Both the position numbers and the translations under genes were made by a program. 5,613 bases of DNA, taken from assembly GCA_021731215.1 (NCBI GenBank), contig JAKFXU010000127.1:1-5613 (forward strand). The letters are read 5' to 3'. This document shows, piece by piece, positions 1-5,440 of the stretch. How positions within the stretch are numbered: the first letter of the stretch is position 1; each line of letters begins with the position of its first letter. The DNA comes from Rhodoferax sp. GTDB lineage: Bacteria > Pseudomonadota > Gammaproteobacteria > Burkholderiales > Burkholderiaceae_C. The notes beneath the pieces are model-generated. The model saw nothing but the letters and a program-made list of their open reading frames with translations. It was not told the origin of the DNA and ran no database searches.

Positions 1-9
1 GGTCTTCAT
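1..9 (-). CDS. possible start of a gene running off the window (transposase?)
   Basis: Only the first three codons (M K T) are inside the window. The start is supported by GTGAGG at 25-20 on the minus strand, 10 nt upstream of the ATG. The position just inside a foreign-looking segment suggests a transposase gene, but three residues identify nothing. This is a context-based call. Confidence 0.22.
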
Positions 10-32
10 GCTGCTGTGTCCTCACGAAATGT

Positions 33-72
33 TGCAGAATCACCCCATCGGAATTGACGGGGTGAATGTGCA
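33..72. repeat. 40-bp imperfect palindrome with overlapping direct repeat TGCAGAAT
   Basis: The outer arms are TGCA at 33-36 and TGCA at 69-72. The inner arms are CACCCC at 41-46 and GGGGTG at 59-64, with two further pairs (TC/GA) inside. The octamer TGCAGAAT also occurs as a direct repeat at 33-40 and 69-76. It lies about 24-63 bp upstream of the ATG at 9, so it could be a transposase-binding site or an operator for that gene. It lacks the T tract of an intrinsic terminator on either side. Confidence 0.6.
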
Positions 73-100
73 GAATAAATCGTGTCAGCTCAGGGGTGGA

Positions 101-466
101 CTACTCCGCGTAGCGGCTTCGTCCAACAGCCTGTTGGACAATTTCAGCATCGGGCCAGGCATCCACAAAAGCGCGCATGTACATCAGGTTGGCACGGGAA
201 AACCCCTTCATGTCCGGGAACGCCGTGCGCAGATCGTGCCCCAGCCGCTCAATCACCTTGGCACCCCAGCCCTGCCTGGTTTGGCGCTCCAGAATGTCGC
301 GCCCGATTTGCCAGTAAAGCAGCACCAGCTCGCGGTTGACCGCCAGCGTCGCGCGTTGCTGGGCGGTGTGGATGCGGGTCTTCAAATCCGCCAGCCAGTC
401 GGCGTAGCCGCCGGGCGTCTCCATCAGCGCGGCGGGGATGTCGGGTTTAGGTTGCTGGGGTTTCAT
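101..466 (-). pseudogene. DUF1016 (YhcG-type) nuclease, N-terminal fragment truncated at its 3' end
   Basis: The 121-residue ORF carries the DUF1016 N-terminal domain in good condition: NRELVLLYWQIGRDI at 44-58, GWGAKVIERLGHDLR at 66-80 and FPDMKGFSRANLMYMRAF at 83-100. Family members are about 340-380 residues and continue after IVQQ-V with a QLPWGHN-type motif and then a C-terminal PD-(D/E)XK nuclease-like domain. Here the frame instead runs into GRSRYAE and a TAG at 103-101, so the catalytic half is missing. The start ATG overlaps the stop of the upstream small remnant as ATGA, indicating past translational coupling. DUF1016 proteins are often found beside restriction-modification genes, which fits the neighbours. 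The fragment is almost certainly non-functional as a nuclease. Similarity is recalled, not searched. Confidence 0.85.
121..139. repeat. perfect 9-bp inverted repeat with 1-bp spacer at the DUF1016 break
   Basis: GTCCAACAG at 121-129 and CTGTTGGAC at 131-139 are exact reverse complements around a single C. The right arm lies in DUF1016 coding DNA (codons for IVQQ), while the left arm coincides with the point where family similarity ends. It may be chance, or a trace of an element end meeting a similar target. Confidence 0.5.
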
Positions 467-598
467 GGGTCACTGTGAACTTGGTAGCTGATTATTAATA
501 TTCCACGGGAGCACTTGGCCTCGATGTGCCATAGCACGTCATCGACGCTGAGTTCAAGTCTTGGGCGGTACGCATCTTTCGATATCCTCAAATACCAT
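463..598 (-). pseudogene. small frameshifted ORF coupled to the DUF1016 gene, unknown function
   Basis: An ATG at 598-596 overlaps the end of the previous remnant and opens MVFEDIE, but that frame soon hits a stop. Moving by one base within GAAAGAT (about 578-575) gives a frame that stays open to TGA at 465-463 and reads DAYRPRLELSVDDVL followed by WHIEAKCSRGILIISYQV. Together this would be a protein of about 44 residues. Its stop overlaps the DUF1016 start as ATGA, a typical operon junction. I do not recognise the protein. Either it is a small gene with a one-base insertion, or it is the scar left by a larger deleted gene. A different reading from the ATG at 575 gives only 26 codons and no coupling, so it is less attractive. 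Confidence 0.4.
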
Positions 599-881
599 CC
601 AGGACGGCTTGCTGCGCACCTGCGGGCGAAAGCACTCCGGCGATTCTTACAAGGTCATCGTGGCGTAGCGCCACCAGGTCGGCCTCGGTGACCGGCGAAA
701 TTAACCAGCGGCGCTCGGCATCAATCTGAGCGGGAAGGCCATCGTGCGGCGCGGTGAAGAAGTTAGCCTAGTCGGCATAGATGGCTTGCCAGAGAGCATC
801 CCCTTCAATGACTTGATCCTGGTACGCGATGCGCACGTGTTTGCGGTCGCAGAACTTGCGCAAGCTGTTTGTGATGGCTGA
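588..881 (-). pseudogene. C-terminal remnant of an unidentified island protein with one in-frame TAG
   Basis: In the frame shifted from the helicase remnant, codons run open from about 881 to a TGA at 590-588, interrupted only by a TAG at 770-768. The text has the character of real protein: SAITNSLRKFCDRKHVRIAY, then QDQVIEGDALWQAIYAD, the stop, then ANFFTAPHDGLPAQIDAERR, WLISPVTEADLVALRHDD and finally GVLSPAGAQQAVLDGI. About 97 codons are involved. The stop could derive from a Leu TTG codon by one substitution (TTG to TAG). I cannot name the family. It directly abuts the broken helicase frame, so a deletion probably removed the rest of the helicase and the front of this gene, unless it is the helicase's own far C-terminus. 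A methylase or other restriction-type partner is possible, but nothing seen proves it. Confidence 0.6.
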
Positions 882-1452
882 CGTCCTCCACCAGCGCGGT
901 GTCCGTCCACAGTTCGTCAAACCACTGCTTCAGGTCGGTCCGGTCGCGGTCGCTATCGACCACCATGTTGAGTTCGATGTTGGGTGTGGCGGATAGCCCC
1001 AAGCCCCGGCGCGTGAAGTTGGAGCTGCCCATGAGTGCATGCTCACGCTTGCCGTCGTCGATGTGGTACAGCTTGCCGTGGAGCAGATTGGTTTCCCGAA
1101 TGGAGCGAATTTCGACCTTGTTCTTGATCCATTCGGCACAGCGGCGTGCAACTTCCTTTTGCTGCAGCCGGTTAGCCAGCTCCAGGCCTTCGTCTTCGAT
1201 CTTGAATGCTTTTTTGTCCGTTTTTTCTGGGTCAAGCGCTTGAATGAAGCGTGGCTCGCCAAAAAGAAAGCGCAGCGATTCGATCCCGTCGAGCTCTTTG
1301 CTCAGGGCTTCGTAGGCGTAAATGGTGAAGTAGGCCGACACCACTGACAAACGACTGCCATCGCTTACTCTGGCGGACAGAAAATCCGCTACCGTGCCTC
1401 GGGTATGGTTGTCCTTTATCCCGTGTGCTTGCATTCCCTGTGTACTCGTCAT
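805..1452 (-). pseudogene. PLD-nuclease/helicase anti-phage protein, N-terminal fragment
   Basis: The start is the ATG at 1452, giving MTSTQGMQ, with GAGGGG four bases upstream; a TTG 24 bases earlier is also open but has no such site. Residues 1 to about 191 match, by recollection, the N-terminus of large proteins joining a phospholipase-D-like nuclease to an SNF2-type helicase: RLSVVSAYFTIYAYEAL, FLFGEPRFIQALDPEKTDKK, then the HKD motif H125-x-K127-x4-D132 and GSSN at 142-145, then ELNMVVDSDRDR. Full members are about 1000 residues. After LVEDV at about 880 the text turns into SHHKQLAQVLRPQTRAHR, a shadow of another frame, and stops at 807-805, so the helicase motor is absent. The gene sits downstream of mog on the same strand with a 48-bp gap. 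The HKD residues are intact, so a short nuclease-like product is conceivable, though decay is more likely. Confidence 0.78.
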
Positions 1453-1500
1453 GACGCCCCTCGGATTTTTCGCCAATTATGGGGGCAGCAGCCGGCAATC

Positions 1501-2097
1501 CTATCGTGGTAGTCGTTGTGCGGCTTTCGGGCGGAACGCTTTGCACACCGCCTCATGAGTTTCCAGGTAGGGACCGCCAATCAGGTCGATGCAGTAGGGC
1601 ACGGCGGCAAAGATGCCGGCCATGACGGTTTCCCCATTGCTGCCACGCAGGCCTTCGAGGGTTTCCTGAATCGACTTGGGTTGCCCCGGCAGGTTGATGA
1701 TCAGGGTCTGGTCCCGGATCACCGCCACCTGCCGTGACAGGATGGCGGTCGGCACGAACTTCAGGCTGATTTGGCGCATCTGTTCGCCAAAACCGGGCAT
1801 TTCCTTGTGCGCCACCGCCAGCGTGGCCTCGGGCGTGACATCGCGCAAGGCCGGGCCGGTGCCGCCGGTGGTCAGCACCAGGGCGCAGCCGGCAGCCACC
1901 AATTCAATCAGGGTGGCGCTGATGGTGGCTTGTTCGTCCGGGATCAGGCGGGGCTCGAACTGCAGCGGGTTTTGCAGGGCCCGGCGCAGCCAGTCCTGCA
2001 GCGCCGGCAAGCCTTGGTCGATATAGACGCCGCCGGCGGCGCGGTCGCTGATCGAGACGATGCCAATTTTGACCGGGTCGCAGCTAGGGTTTGCCAT
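1501..2097 (-). CDS. mog: molybdopterin adenylyltransferase MogA
   Basis: This cytosolic enzyme adenylates molybdopterin with ATP, preparing it for molybdate insertion by MoeA in molybdenum-cofactor synthesis. The 198 residues match the usual length (E. coli MogA is 195). Seen in the sequence are the N-terminal strand KIGIVSISDRAAGGVYIDQG at 10-29, D54 in LIPDE, the nucleotide/pterin loop TTGGTGPALRDVTPEA at 76-91 with D86, PGFGEQMRQISL at 101-112 and LPGQP at 136-140. The aspartates correspond, by recalled alignment, to the catalytic D49 and D82 of E. coli. The start lies 9 bp after the yjgA stop, so the two genes are probably cotranscribed; the ribosome-binding site is weak. The hairpin repeat at the end of yjgA sits just ahead and could modulate mog translation or messenger level. 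The gene looks intact. Confidence 0.95.
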   Translation of the reverse strand: MANPSCDPVKIGIVSISDRAAGGVYIDQGLPALQDWLRRALQNPLQFEPRLIPDEQATISATLIELVAAGCALVLTTGGTGPALRDVTPEATLAVAHKEMPGFGEQMRQISLKFVPTAILSRQVAVIRDQTLIINLPGQPKSIQETLEGLRGSNGETVMAGIFAAVPYCIDLIGGPYLETHEAVCKAFRPKAAQRLPR

Positions 2098-2106
2098 GGC
2101 AGTCTT

Positions 2107-2748
2107 TCAGATCCCCTCTCCCGCTGGGAGAGGGTTAGGGTTAGGGTTAGAACTGCCGAGCTGCTCGCGCACGAGCTGAAAGATATCCCGGTAGGCGCGG
2201 CCGTGGCGCAGCGCTTCGCCCGGTTTCTCGGGCTTGGCGTCCTTGCGCGCCTGGCGAATCAGGGCGCGCAGCTGCTGGGTGTCGGTGTCCGGGTATTGGG
2301 CAATCCATTCGCCCAACGCATCCTCCACCGCAATCAGGCGGTCGCGCCAGGTCTCGGCCAGGTGCAGCGCGAGGTTCTCGCGCGCCGAGCCACCGTGCTG
2401 TTCGCTCAGGGCGGTGCGCACCGTGTCGAGCACGGACGGATCGACCCGGCGCATCAGCTTGCCGATGAACTGCATCTGGCGGCGTTTGCCTTCGAAGTTG
2501 CTGATGCGCTTGGCTTCAGCCACCGCCTCCTTGAGCTTCTCCGTCAAGTCCAGGCGTGCCATCAGGTCGGCGCGCAGCGTCAACAGGTCTTCGCCGAGCT
2601 TTTGCAACTCAAGGCTTTCGCGCTTGAGCTCGGTGCGGCTTTGGTCGTCGGTGCCTTTGAGTTCGCGCTTGAGCTCCAGATCGCGTTCGCTGCCTTCAGC
2701 AACGAACTCACCTTTGACGAAATAGCCTTTTTTTAGTTTGCGTGACAT
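2107..2748 (-). CDS. yjgA: ribosome-associated protein YjgA/DarP (DUF615) with repeat-derived C-terminal tail
   Basis: The YjgA/DarP family binds 50S precursors and assists late large-subunit assembly. The protein starts SRKLKKGYFVKGEFVAEGSE, is highly charged and helical, and carries KRISNFEGKRRQMQFIGKLM and the terminal family motif AYRDIFQLVREQL. The ATG at 2748 matches the usual MSRK start, but a GGAGG lies 15 nt upstream of it and only 9 nt upstream of an in-frame TTG at 2754, so initiation at the TTG (adding MA) is a real alternative. After SS the protein ends NPNPNPLPAGEGI, encoded entirely by a TTAGGG-type and hairpin repeat; family members normally end around the previous motif. The gene is divergent from pmbA, as in E. 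coli, and heads a likely operon with mog. The core is intact and the tail is probably tolerated. Confidence 0.93.
   Translation of the reverse strand: MSRKLKKGYFVKGEFVAEGSERDLELKRELKGTDDQSRTELKRESLELQKLGEDLLTLRADLMARLDLTEKLKEAVAEAKRISNFEGKRRQMQFIGKLMRRVDPSVLDTVRTALSEQHGGSARENLALHLAETWRDRLIAVEDALGEWIAQYPDTDTQQLRALIRQARKDAKPEKPGEALRHGRAYRDIFQLVREQLGSSNPNPNPLPAGEGI
2114..2150. repeat. dispersed hairpin plus (TTAGGG)n repeat inside the yjgA 3' end
   Basis: CCCTCTCCC at 2114-2122 and GGGAGAGGG at 2126-2134 form a perfect 9-bp stem with a GCT loop. Two TTAGGG units and a partial third (TTAG) follow at 2135-2150. This matches, by recollection, a common dispersed intergenic repeat of proteobacteria that often reads in proteins as NPLPAGEG on one strand and PLSRWERVRVR on the other. 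It has no T tract, so it is not a classical terminator, but the stem in mRNA could protect the transcript or attenuate read-through into mog. Confidence 0.85.
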
Positions 2749-2755
2749 AGCCAAG

Positions 2756-2761
2756 TATCAT
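2756..2761 (+). promoter_or_regulatory. putative -10 element of pmbA
   Basis: TATCAT (five of six matches to TATAAT) lies 10 bp before the pmbA ATG and overlaps five of the six bases of the yjgA -10 on the other strand. No convincing -35 is seen: 17 bp upstream reads TTAGTT. Transcription from here would begin about 4 nt before the ATG, which agrees with the absence of a ribosome-binding site ahead of pmbA. Confidence 0.3.
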
Positions 2762-2785
2762 AGCCTCCGATATGAAGAAACCCAA
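2757..2785 (-). promoter_or_regulatory. putative sigma70 promoter of yjgA-mog
   Basis: On the minus strand TTGGGT (2785-2780) is followed after exactly 17 bp by TATGAT (2762-2757), a five-of-six match to TATAAT. The -35 is weak (three of six). Transcription would begin at about 2750, almost at the ATG, so the mRNA would be nearly leaderless. In that case the GGAGG at 2769-2765 would not be transcribed and would not act as a ribosome-binding site. The -35 lies inside the first codons of pmbA. Confidence 0.42.
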
Positions 2786-4166
2786 TACGCCCTCCGCCCC
2801 GCCCAGCGCTGACAACGGCTTCAGCTACAACCGCCCCTACTTTGAAGAGCTGGTGGACACCGCGCTGGCGCACGCCAAAAAACTGGGCGCCAGCGACGCC
2901 GGCGCCGAGGCGTCCGAGGGCTGCGGCCTGAGCGTGTCGGTGCGCAAGGGCGAACTGGAGAATGTGGAGCGCAATCGCGACAAGTCGCTCGGGGTCACGG
3001 TTTACCTAGGCAAACGCCGCGGCAATGCCAGCACCTCCGACTTTTCCCGGGCCGCGATTGAGCAAACCGTGCAAGCCGCTCATGACATTGCGCGCTTCAC
3101 CGCCGCCGATCCGTTTGCCGGCTTGCCCAATGCGCGGGACGTGGCGCCGCCGTCCAAGCAGCGCACCGACCTGGACCTGTTTCACCCCTGGTCGATCAAC
3201 AGCGAACAGGCCGCACAACTGGCCATGGCTTGCGAAGCGGCGGCCCTGCAGACCGACAAACGCATCAGCAACAGCGAGGGGGCGGGCGTATCGGCCCAGC
3301 AATCGCATTTCTTCAGCGCCCACACCCGTGGTTTTAGGGGCGGCTATGCCAGCTCGCGCCACTCGCTGTCGGTGTCGCCGATTGCCGGCAAGGGCAACGG
3401 GATGCAGCGCGACGCCTGGTACAGCTCGATGCGCAACGCAGACGATCTGGCTTCGCCCGAAGCCATTGGCCGCTACGCGGCCGAGCGGGCCATGAGCCGC
3501 CTGAACGCGCGCAAGATTGCCACCACCGAGTGCCCGGTGCTGTTCGAGTCGCCGCTGGCCGCCGGTCTGCTGGGCAGCTTTGTGCAGGCCATCAGCGGCG
3601 GCGCCCTGTACCGCAAGAGCTCGTTCCTGCTCGACTCCCTGGGCCAGCAGGTGCTGCCCAAGCACATTGACATTCTGGAAGACCCGTTTCTAAAACGCGG
3701 CAAAGGCAGTTCGCCGTTTGACGAAGAAGGGGTCAAGGTCAAGGCGCGCCAGGTGGTGGAAGCCGGGCGCATCCAGGGCTATTTTCTAGGCAGTTATTCG
3801 GCCCGCAAGCTCGGCATGAAAACCACCGGCAATGCCGGCGGCTCGCACAACCTGAGCCTGACTTCACGCCTGACGCGTGCTGACGACAATCTGGACGCGA
3901 TGCTGCAAAAGCTCGGCACCGGCCTGTTTGTGACCGAGCTGATGGGCAGCGGCGTGAACTACGTCACCGGCGACTATTCGCGCGGCGCCAGCGGCTTCTG
4001 GGTTGAAAAAGGCCGCATTGCCTACCCGGTGCAGGAGATCACGATCGCCGGCAACATGAAAGCCATGCTCAAGGGCATTGTGGCGGTCGGCGCGGACAGC
4101 TACAACTACGGCGCCAAGACCGTCGGTTCGATTCTGATCAACCGGATGAAGGTGGCGGGGAGCTGA
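2772..4166 (+). CDS. pmbA: metalloprotease-like TldE/PmbA
   Basis: TldE/PmbA works with TldD as a heteromeric cytosolic protease. It processes peptides such as microcin B17 in E. coli and degrades the CcdA antitoxin; TldD supplies the zinc site and TldE lacks one, in agreement with no HExxxH here. The 464 residues compare with about 450 in E. coli. Motifs include SLGVTVYLGKRRGNASTSDF at 72-91, GGALYRKSSFLLDSLG at 276-291, SPFDEEG at 314-320, TGNAGGSHN at 352-360, GDYSRGASGFW at 400-410 and PVQEITIAGN at 419-428. The ATG at 2772 gives MKKPNTPSAPPSADNGFSYN, a flexible lead before the conserved start. No ribosome-binding site is visible, and a nearby -10 suggests a leaderless or near-leaderless message. 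The gene is intact and divergent from yjgA. Its tldD partner is not in the window. Confidence 0.95.
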   Translation: MKKPNTPSAPPSADNGFSYNRPYFEELVDTALAHAKKLGASDAGAEASEGCGLSVSVRKGELENVERNRDKSLGVTVYLGKRRGNASTSDFSRAAIEQTVQAAHDIARFTAADPFAGLPNARDVAPPSKQRTDLDLFHPWSINSEQAAQLAMACEAAALQTDKRISNSEGAGVSAQQSHFFSAHTRGFRGGYASSRHSLSVSPIAGKGNGMQRDAWYSSMRNADDLASPEAIGRYAAERAMSRLNARKIATTECPVLFESPLAAGLLGSFVQAISGGALYRKSSFLLDSLGQQVLPKHIDILEDPFLKRGKGSSPFDEEGVKVKARQVVEAGRIQGYFLGSYSARKLGMKTTGNAGGSHNLSLTSRLTRADDNLDAMLQKLGTGLFVTELMGSGVNYVTGDYSRGASGFWVEKGRIAYPVQEITIAGNMKAMLKGIVAVGADSYNYGAKTVGSILINRMKVAGS

Positions 4167-4201
4167 TCTGCTTGCTCTGTCGGCTATATGATCCGCCCCG
4201 C

Positions 4202-4621
4202 ATGATCTTCCGTTTGCCAAACAACGTTCCCACTTCCCGCCGCCGCATGGCGCTTTGGGTGCGGCTATTGGTGGTGATGGTGGCCTTGTTTCAGGGCTGG
4301 GCCTCGTATGCAAGCATCGTCTCGCTGTCCCACGATGCCGGCAACTGGCCCACGCACGAACGCGCACTGCTGGCGGCCGAGTCCCACGGAACTGAGCACA
4401 GTCACGACGACGATGAGCCCCAAACGGATGACCGTGGGGTGCTGCATCAGCATGGCCACAACGCCGCCGATCACAGCCACGAAAAACCCAGCCTGCCCCG
4501 CAGTGCCGTACAGCCGGCGCTGAGCGCGGCCGAGGTCTGGCGCGCGTCACTGCACGTGCTGGCCTATCCCGCACCTTGCTTCGTCTTCGAACGCCCGCCT
4601 CAATTCCTTCCGGTGTACTGA
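4202..4621 (+). CDS. secreted His-rich protein, CzcI-like in style
   Basis: From the ATG at 4202 the protein has 139 residues; a TTG at 4172 would add ten, and an ATG at 4247 would give a cleaner signal peptide. Residues 16-37 (MALWVRLLVVMVALFQGWAS) form a hydrophobic export signal, with possible cleavage after SYA. The middle, residues 62-93, is packed with His and Asp (HSHDDDE, HQHGHN, DHSHE), a typical loose metal-binding stretch. The end, FVFERPPQFLPVY, resembles CzcI-like proteins of beta-proteobacterial zinc/cobalt/cadmium resistance loci by recollection. It begins 35 bp after pmbA, where TATGAT at 4187-4192 could be a -10, though no clear -35 or ribosome-binding site is seen. It precedes the HupE-like gene by 64 bp. 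A periplasmic metal buffer or sensor is the best guess; the family assignment is uncertain. Confidence 0.75.
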   Translation: MIFRLPNNVPTSRRRMALWVRLLVVMVALFQGWASYASIVSLSHDAGNWPTHERALLAAESHGTEHSHDDDEPQTDDRGVLHQHGHNAADHSHEKPSLPRSAVQPALSAAEVWRASLHVLAYPAPCFVFERPPQFLPVY

Positions 4622-4685
4622 TCCAGTCGGCCCGGCGTCTTGATGGATGCCGCAGGCCCTAACTCAATCTCTCCGAAAGTGATTT

Positions 4686-5420
4686 ATGACTTTACTGTTC
4701 CCGGGACGGGCGCGCTCAGCCATGCTGTCGCGCCTGGGCCCCTCCCTGCACATCCTGGCGGGTGTGTTGCTCTATCTGTTCTTCAGCGCAGCCGCGCAGG
4801 CCCACGGCGTGGCCAGCGGCGACAAGGGCTATATCCAGGAAATATCGGGCACCCACCTGTTGCCCTTCACCTACCTCGGCGCCAAGCACATGGTCACCGG
4901 CTACGATCATCTGCTGTTTCTGGCCGGGGTGATTTTTTTCCTCTACCAGCTCAAGGACATTGCGCTCTACGTCAGCCTGTTTGCCATCGGTCACTCGCTC
5001 ACCATGCTGTACGGCGTTTACGCCGGAGTCAACGTGAACGCCTACCTGATCGATGCGATCATCGGCCTGTCGGTGGTGTACAAGGCGCTGGACAACCTTG
5101 GCGCCTATCAGCGCTGGTTCGGCGTGCAGCCCGACACCCGGGCGGCGACCCTGATTTTTGGCCTCTTTCACGGCTTTGGGCTGGCGGCCAAGATTCAGGA
5201 ATTCGAGATCGCGCGTGACGGTTTGCTGCCCAACCTGCTGGCTTTCAACGTCGGCGTCGAGATCGGCCAGTTGCTGGCGCTCGGTGCTTTTCTGATTGTG
5301 ATGGGTTTCTGGCGGCAAACGGCCGGTTTCTTCAAACACGCCTACACCGCCAACGTCGCCATGATGAGTGCCGGTTTCATGTTGATTGGTTATCACCTCA
5401 CCGGTTTCTATCTTTCCTGA
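4686..5420 (+). CDS. HupE/UreJ-like membrane protein, probable metal permease
   Basis: The 244-residue protein belongs to the HupE/UreJ_2 type, inner-membrane proteins linked to nickel or cobalt uptake in hydrogenase and urease loci; members beside metal-efflux genes have no proven substrate. A signal peptide ends at about AQA-H40 (a start at 4722 would shorten it and also fit). Several hydrophobic spans follow. Conserved polar residues lie in LGAKHMVTGYDHLLFL at 64-79 (H68, D74, H75), FAIGHSLTM at 99-107, IFGLFHGFGLAAKI at 157-170 and FNVGVEIGQL at 187-196; the DH pair is the family's metal-site hallmark. GAAAG stands upstream as a weak ribosome-binding site. It is cotranscribed, by spacing, with the anchor protein 20 bp downstream. 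The protein is intact. The metal is not deducible from sequence, but the His-rich neighbour favours a divalent cation. Confidence 0.88.
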   Translation: MTLLFPGRARSAMLSRLGPSLHILAGVLLYLFFSAAAQAHGVASGDKGYIQEISGTHLLPFTYLGAKHMVTGYDHLLFLAGVIFFLYQLKDIALYVSLFAIGHSLTMLYGVYAGVNVNAYLIDAIIGLSVVYKALDNLGAYQRWFGVQPDTRAATLIFGLFHGFGLAAKIQEFEIARDGLLPNLLAFNVGVEIGQLLALGAFLIVMGFWRQTAGFFKHAYTANVAMMSAGFMLIGYHLTGFYLS

Positions 5421-5440
5421 ATTATTTGGAGTATTTCCCC

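Larger units (their letters stand above)
1..128 (-). mobile_element. possible insertion-sequence end (IS21-like?) truncating the DUF1016 gene
   Basis: The DUF1016 reading frame loses family similarity after its IVQQ/AVG residues, and the DNA to its left is unrelated. Read on the minus strand, this DNA holds a long imperfect palindrome, two copies of TGCAGAAT, a GTGAGG ribosome-binding-type sequence, and an ATG AAG ACC (MKT) at 9-1 running off the window. A transposase start about 120 bp inside a TG-starting end with internal repeats would fit an IS21-family element, several of whose IstA proteins begin MKT by my recollection. A possible outer boundary is the CA at 127-128 (TG on the minus strand). 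The boundary and family are inferred; no complete element or target duplication is visible. Confidence 0.35.

Noticed and set aside
1..1500. CRISPR array or tRNA attachment site at the island edge
   Set aside because: There are no regularly spaced repeats, and no tRNA-like sequence or direct repeat flanks the remnant region.
2114..2134. Hairpin considered as an intrinsic terminator
   Set aside because: No T tract follows the stem on either strand, and it lies within the yjgA coding sequence only about 20 bp before a cotranscribed gene. It is listed as a repeat instead.
2135..2150. TTAGGG tract as a telomere-like or eukaryotic contamination signal
   Set aside because: Only two and a half units are present, embedded in a known type of proteobacterial dispersed repeat and in frame with a bacterial gene.
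2728..2734. A7 run (minus strand) at the start of yjgA as a programmed frameshift site
   Set aside because: It encodes the conserved LKKG text, no useful alternative-frame product follows, and no stimulatory structure is evident.
1771..2736. Long plus-strand open frame across mog and yjgA
   Set aside because: It is the antisense of two clearly conserved minus-strand genes, with composition typical of a high-G+C shadow frame and no family motifs of its own.
3006..3665. Minus-strand open frame within pmbA
   Set aside because: It is fully contained in the intact pmbA coding sequence and rich in Ala/Arg/Gly, as expected of a shadow frame.
3864..4574. Minus-strand open frame across the pmbA end and the His-rich gene
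   Set aside because: It is Arg/Pro-rich antisense text of two supported genes, with no recognisable domain.
4640..5218. Plus-strand alternative frame overlapping the HupE-like gene
   Set aside because: The other frame carries the full set of HupE/UreJ motifs. This one is an Arg-rich shadow with no motif.
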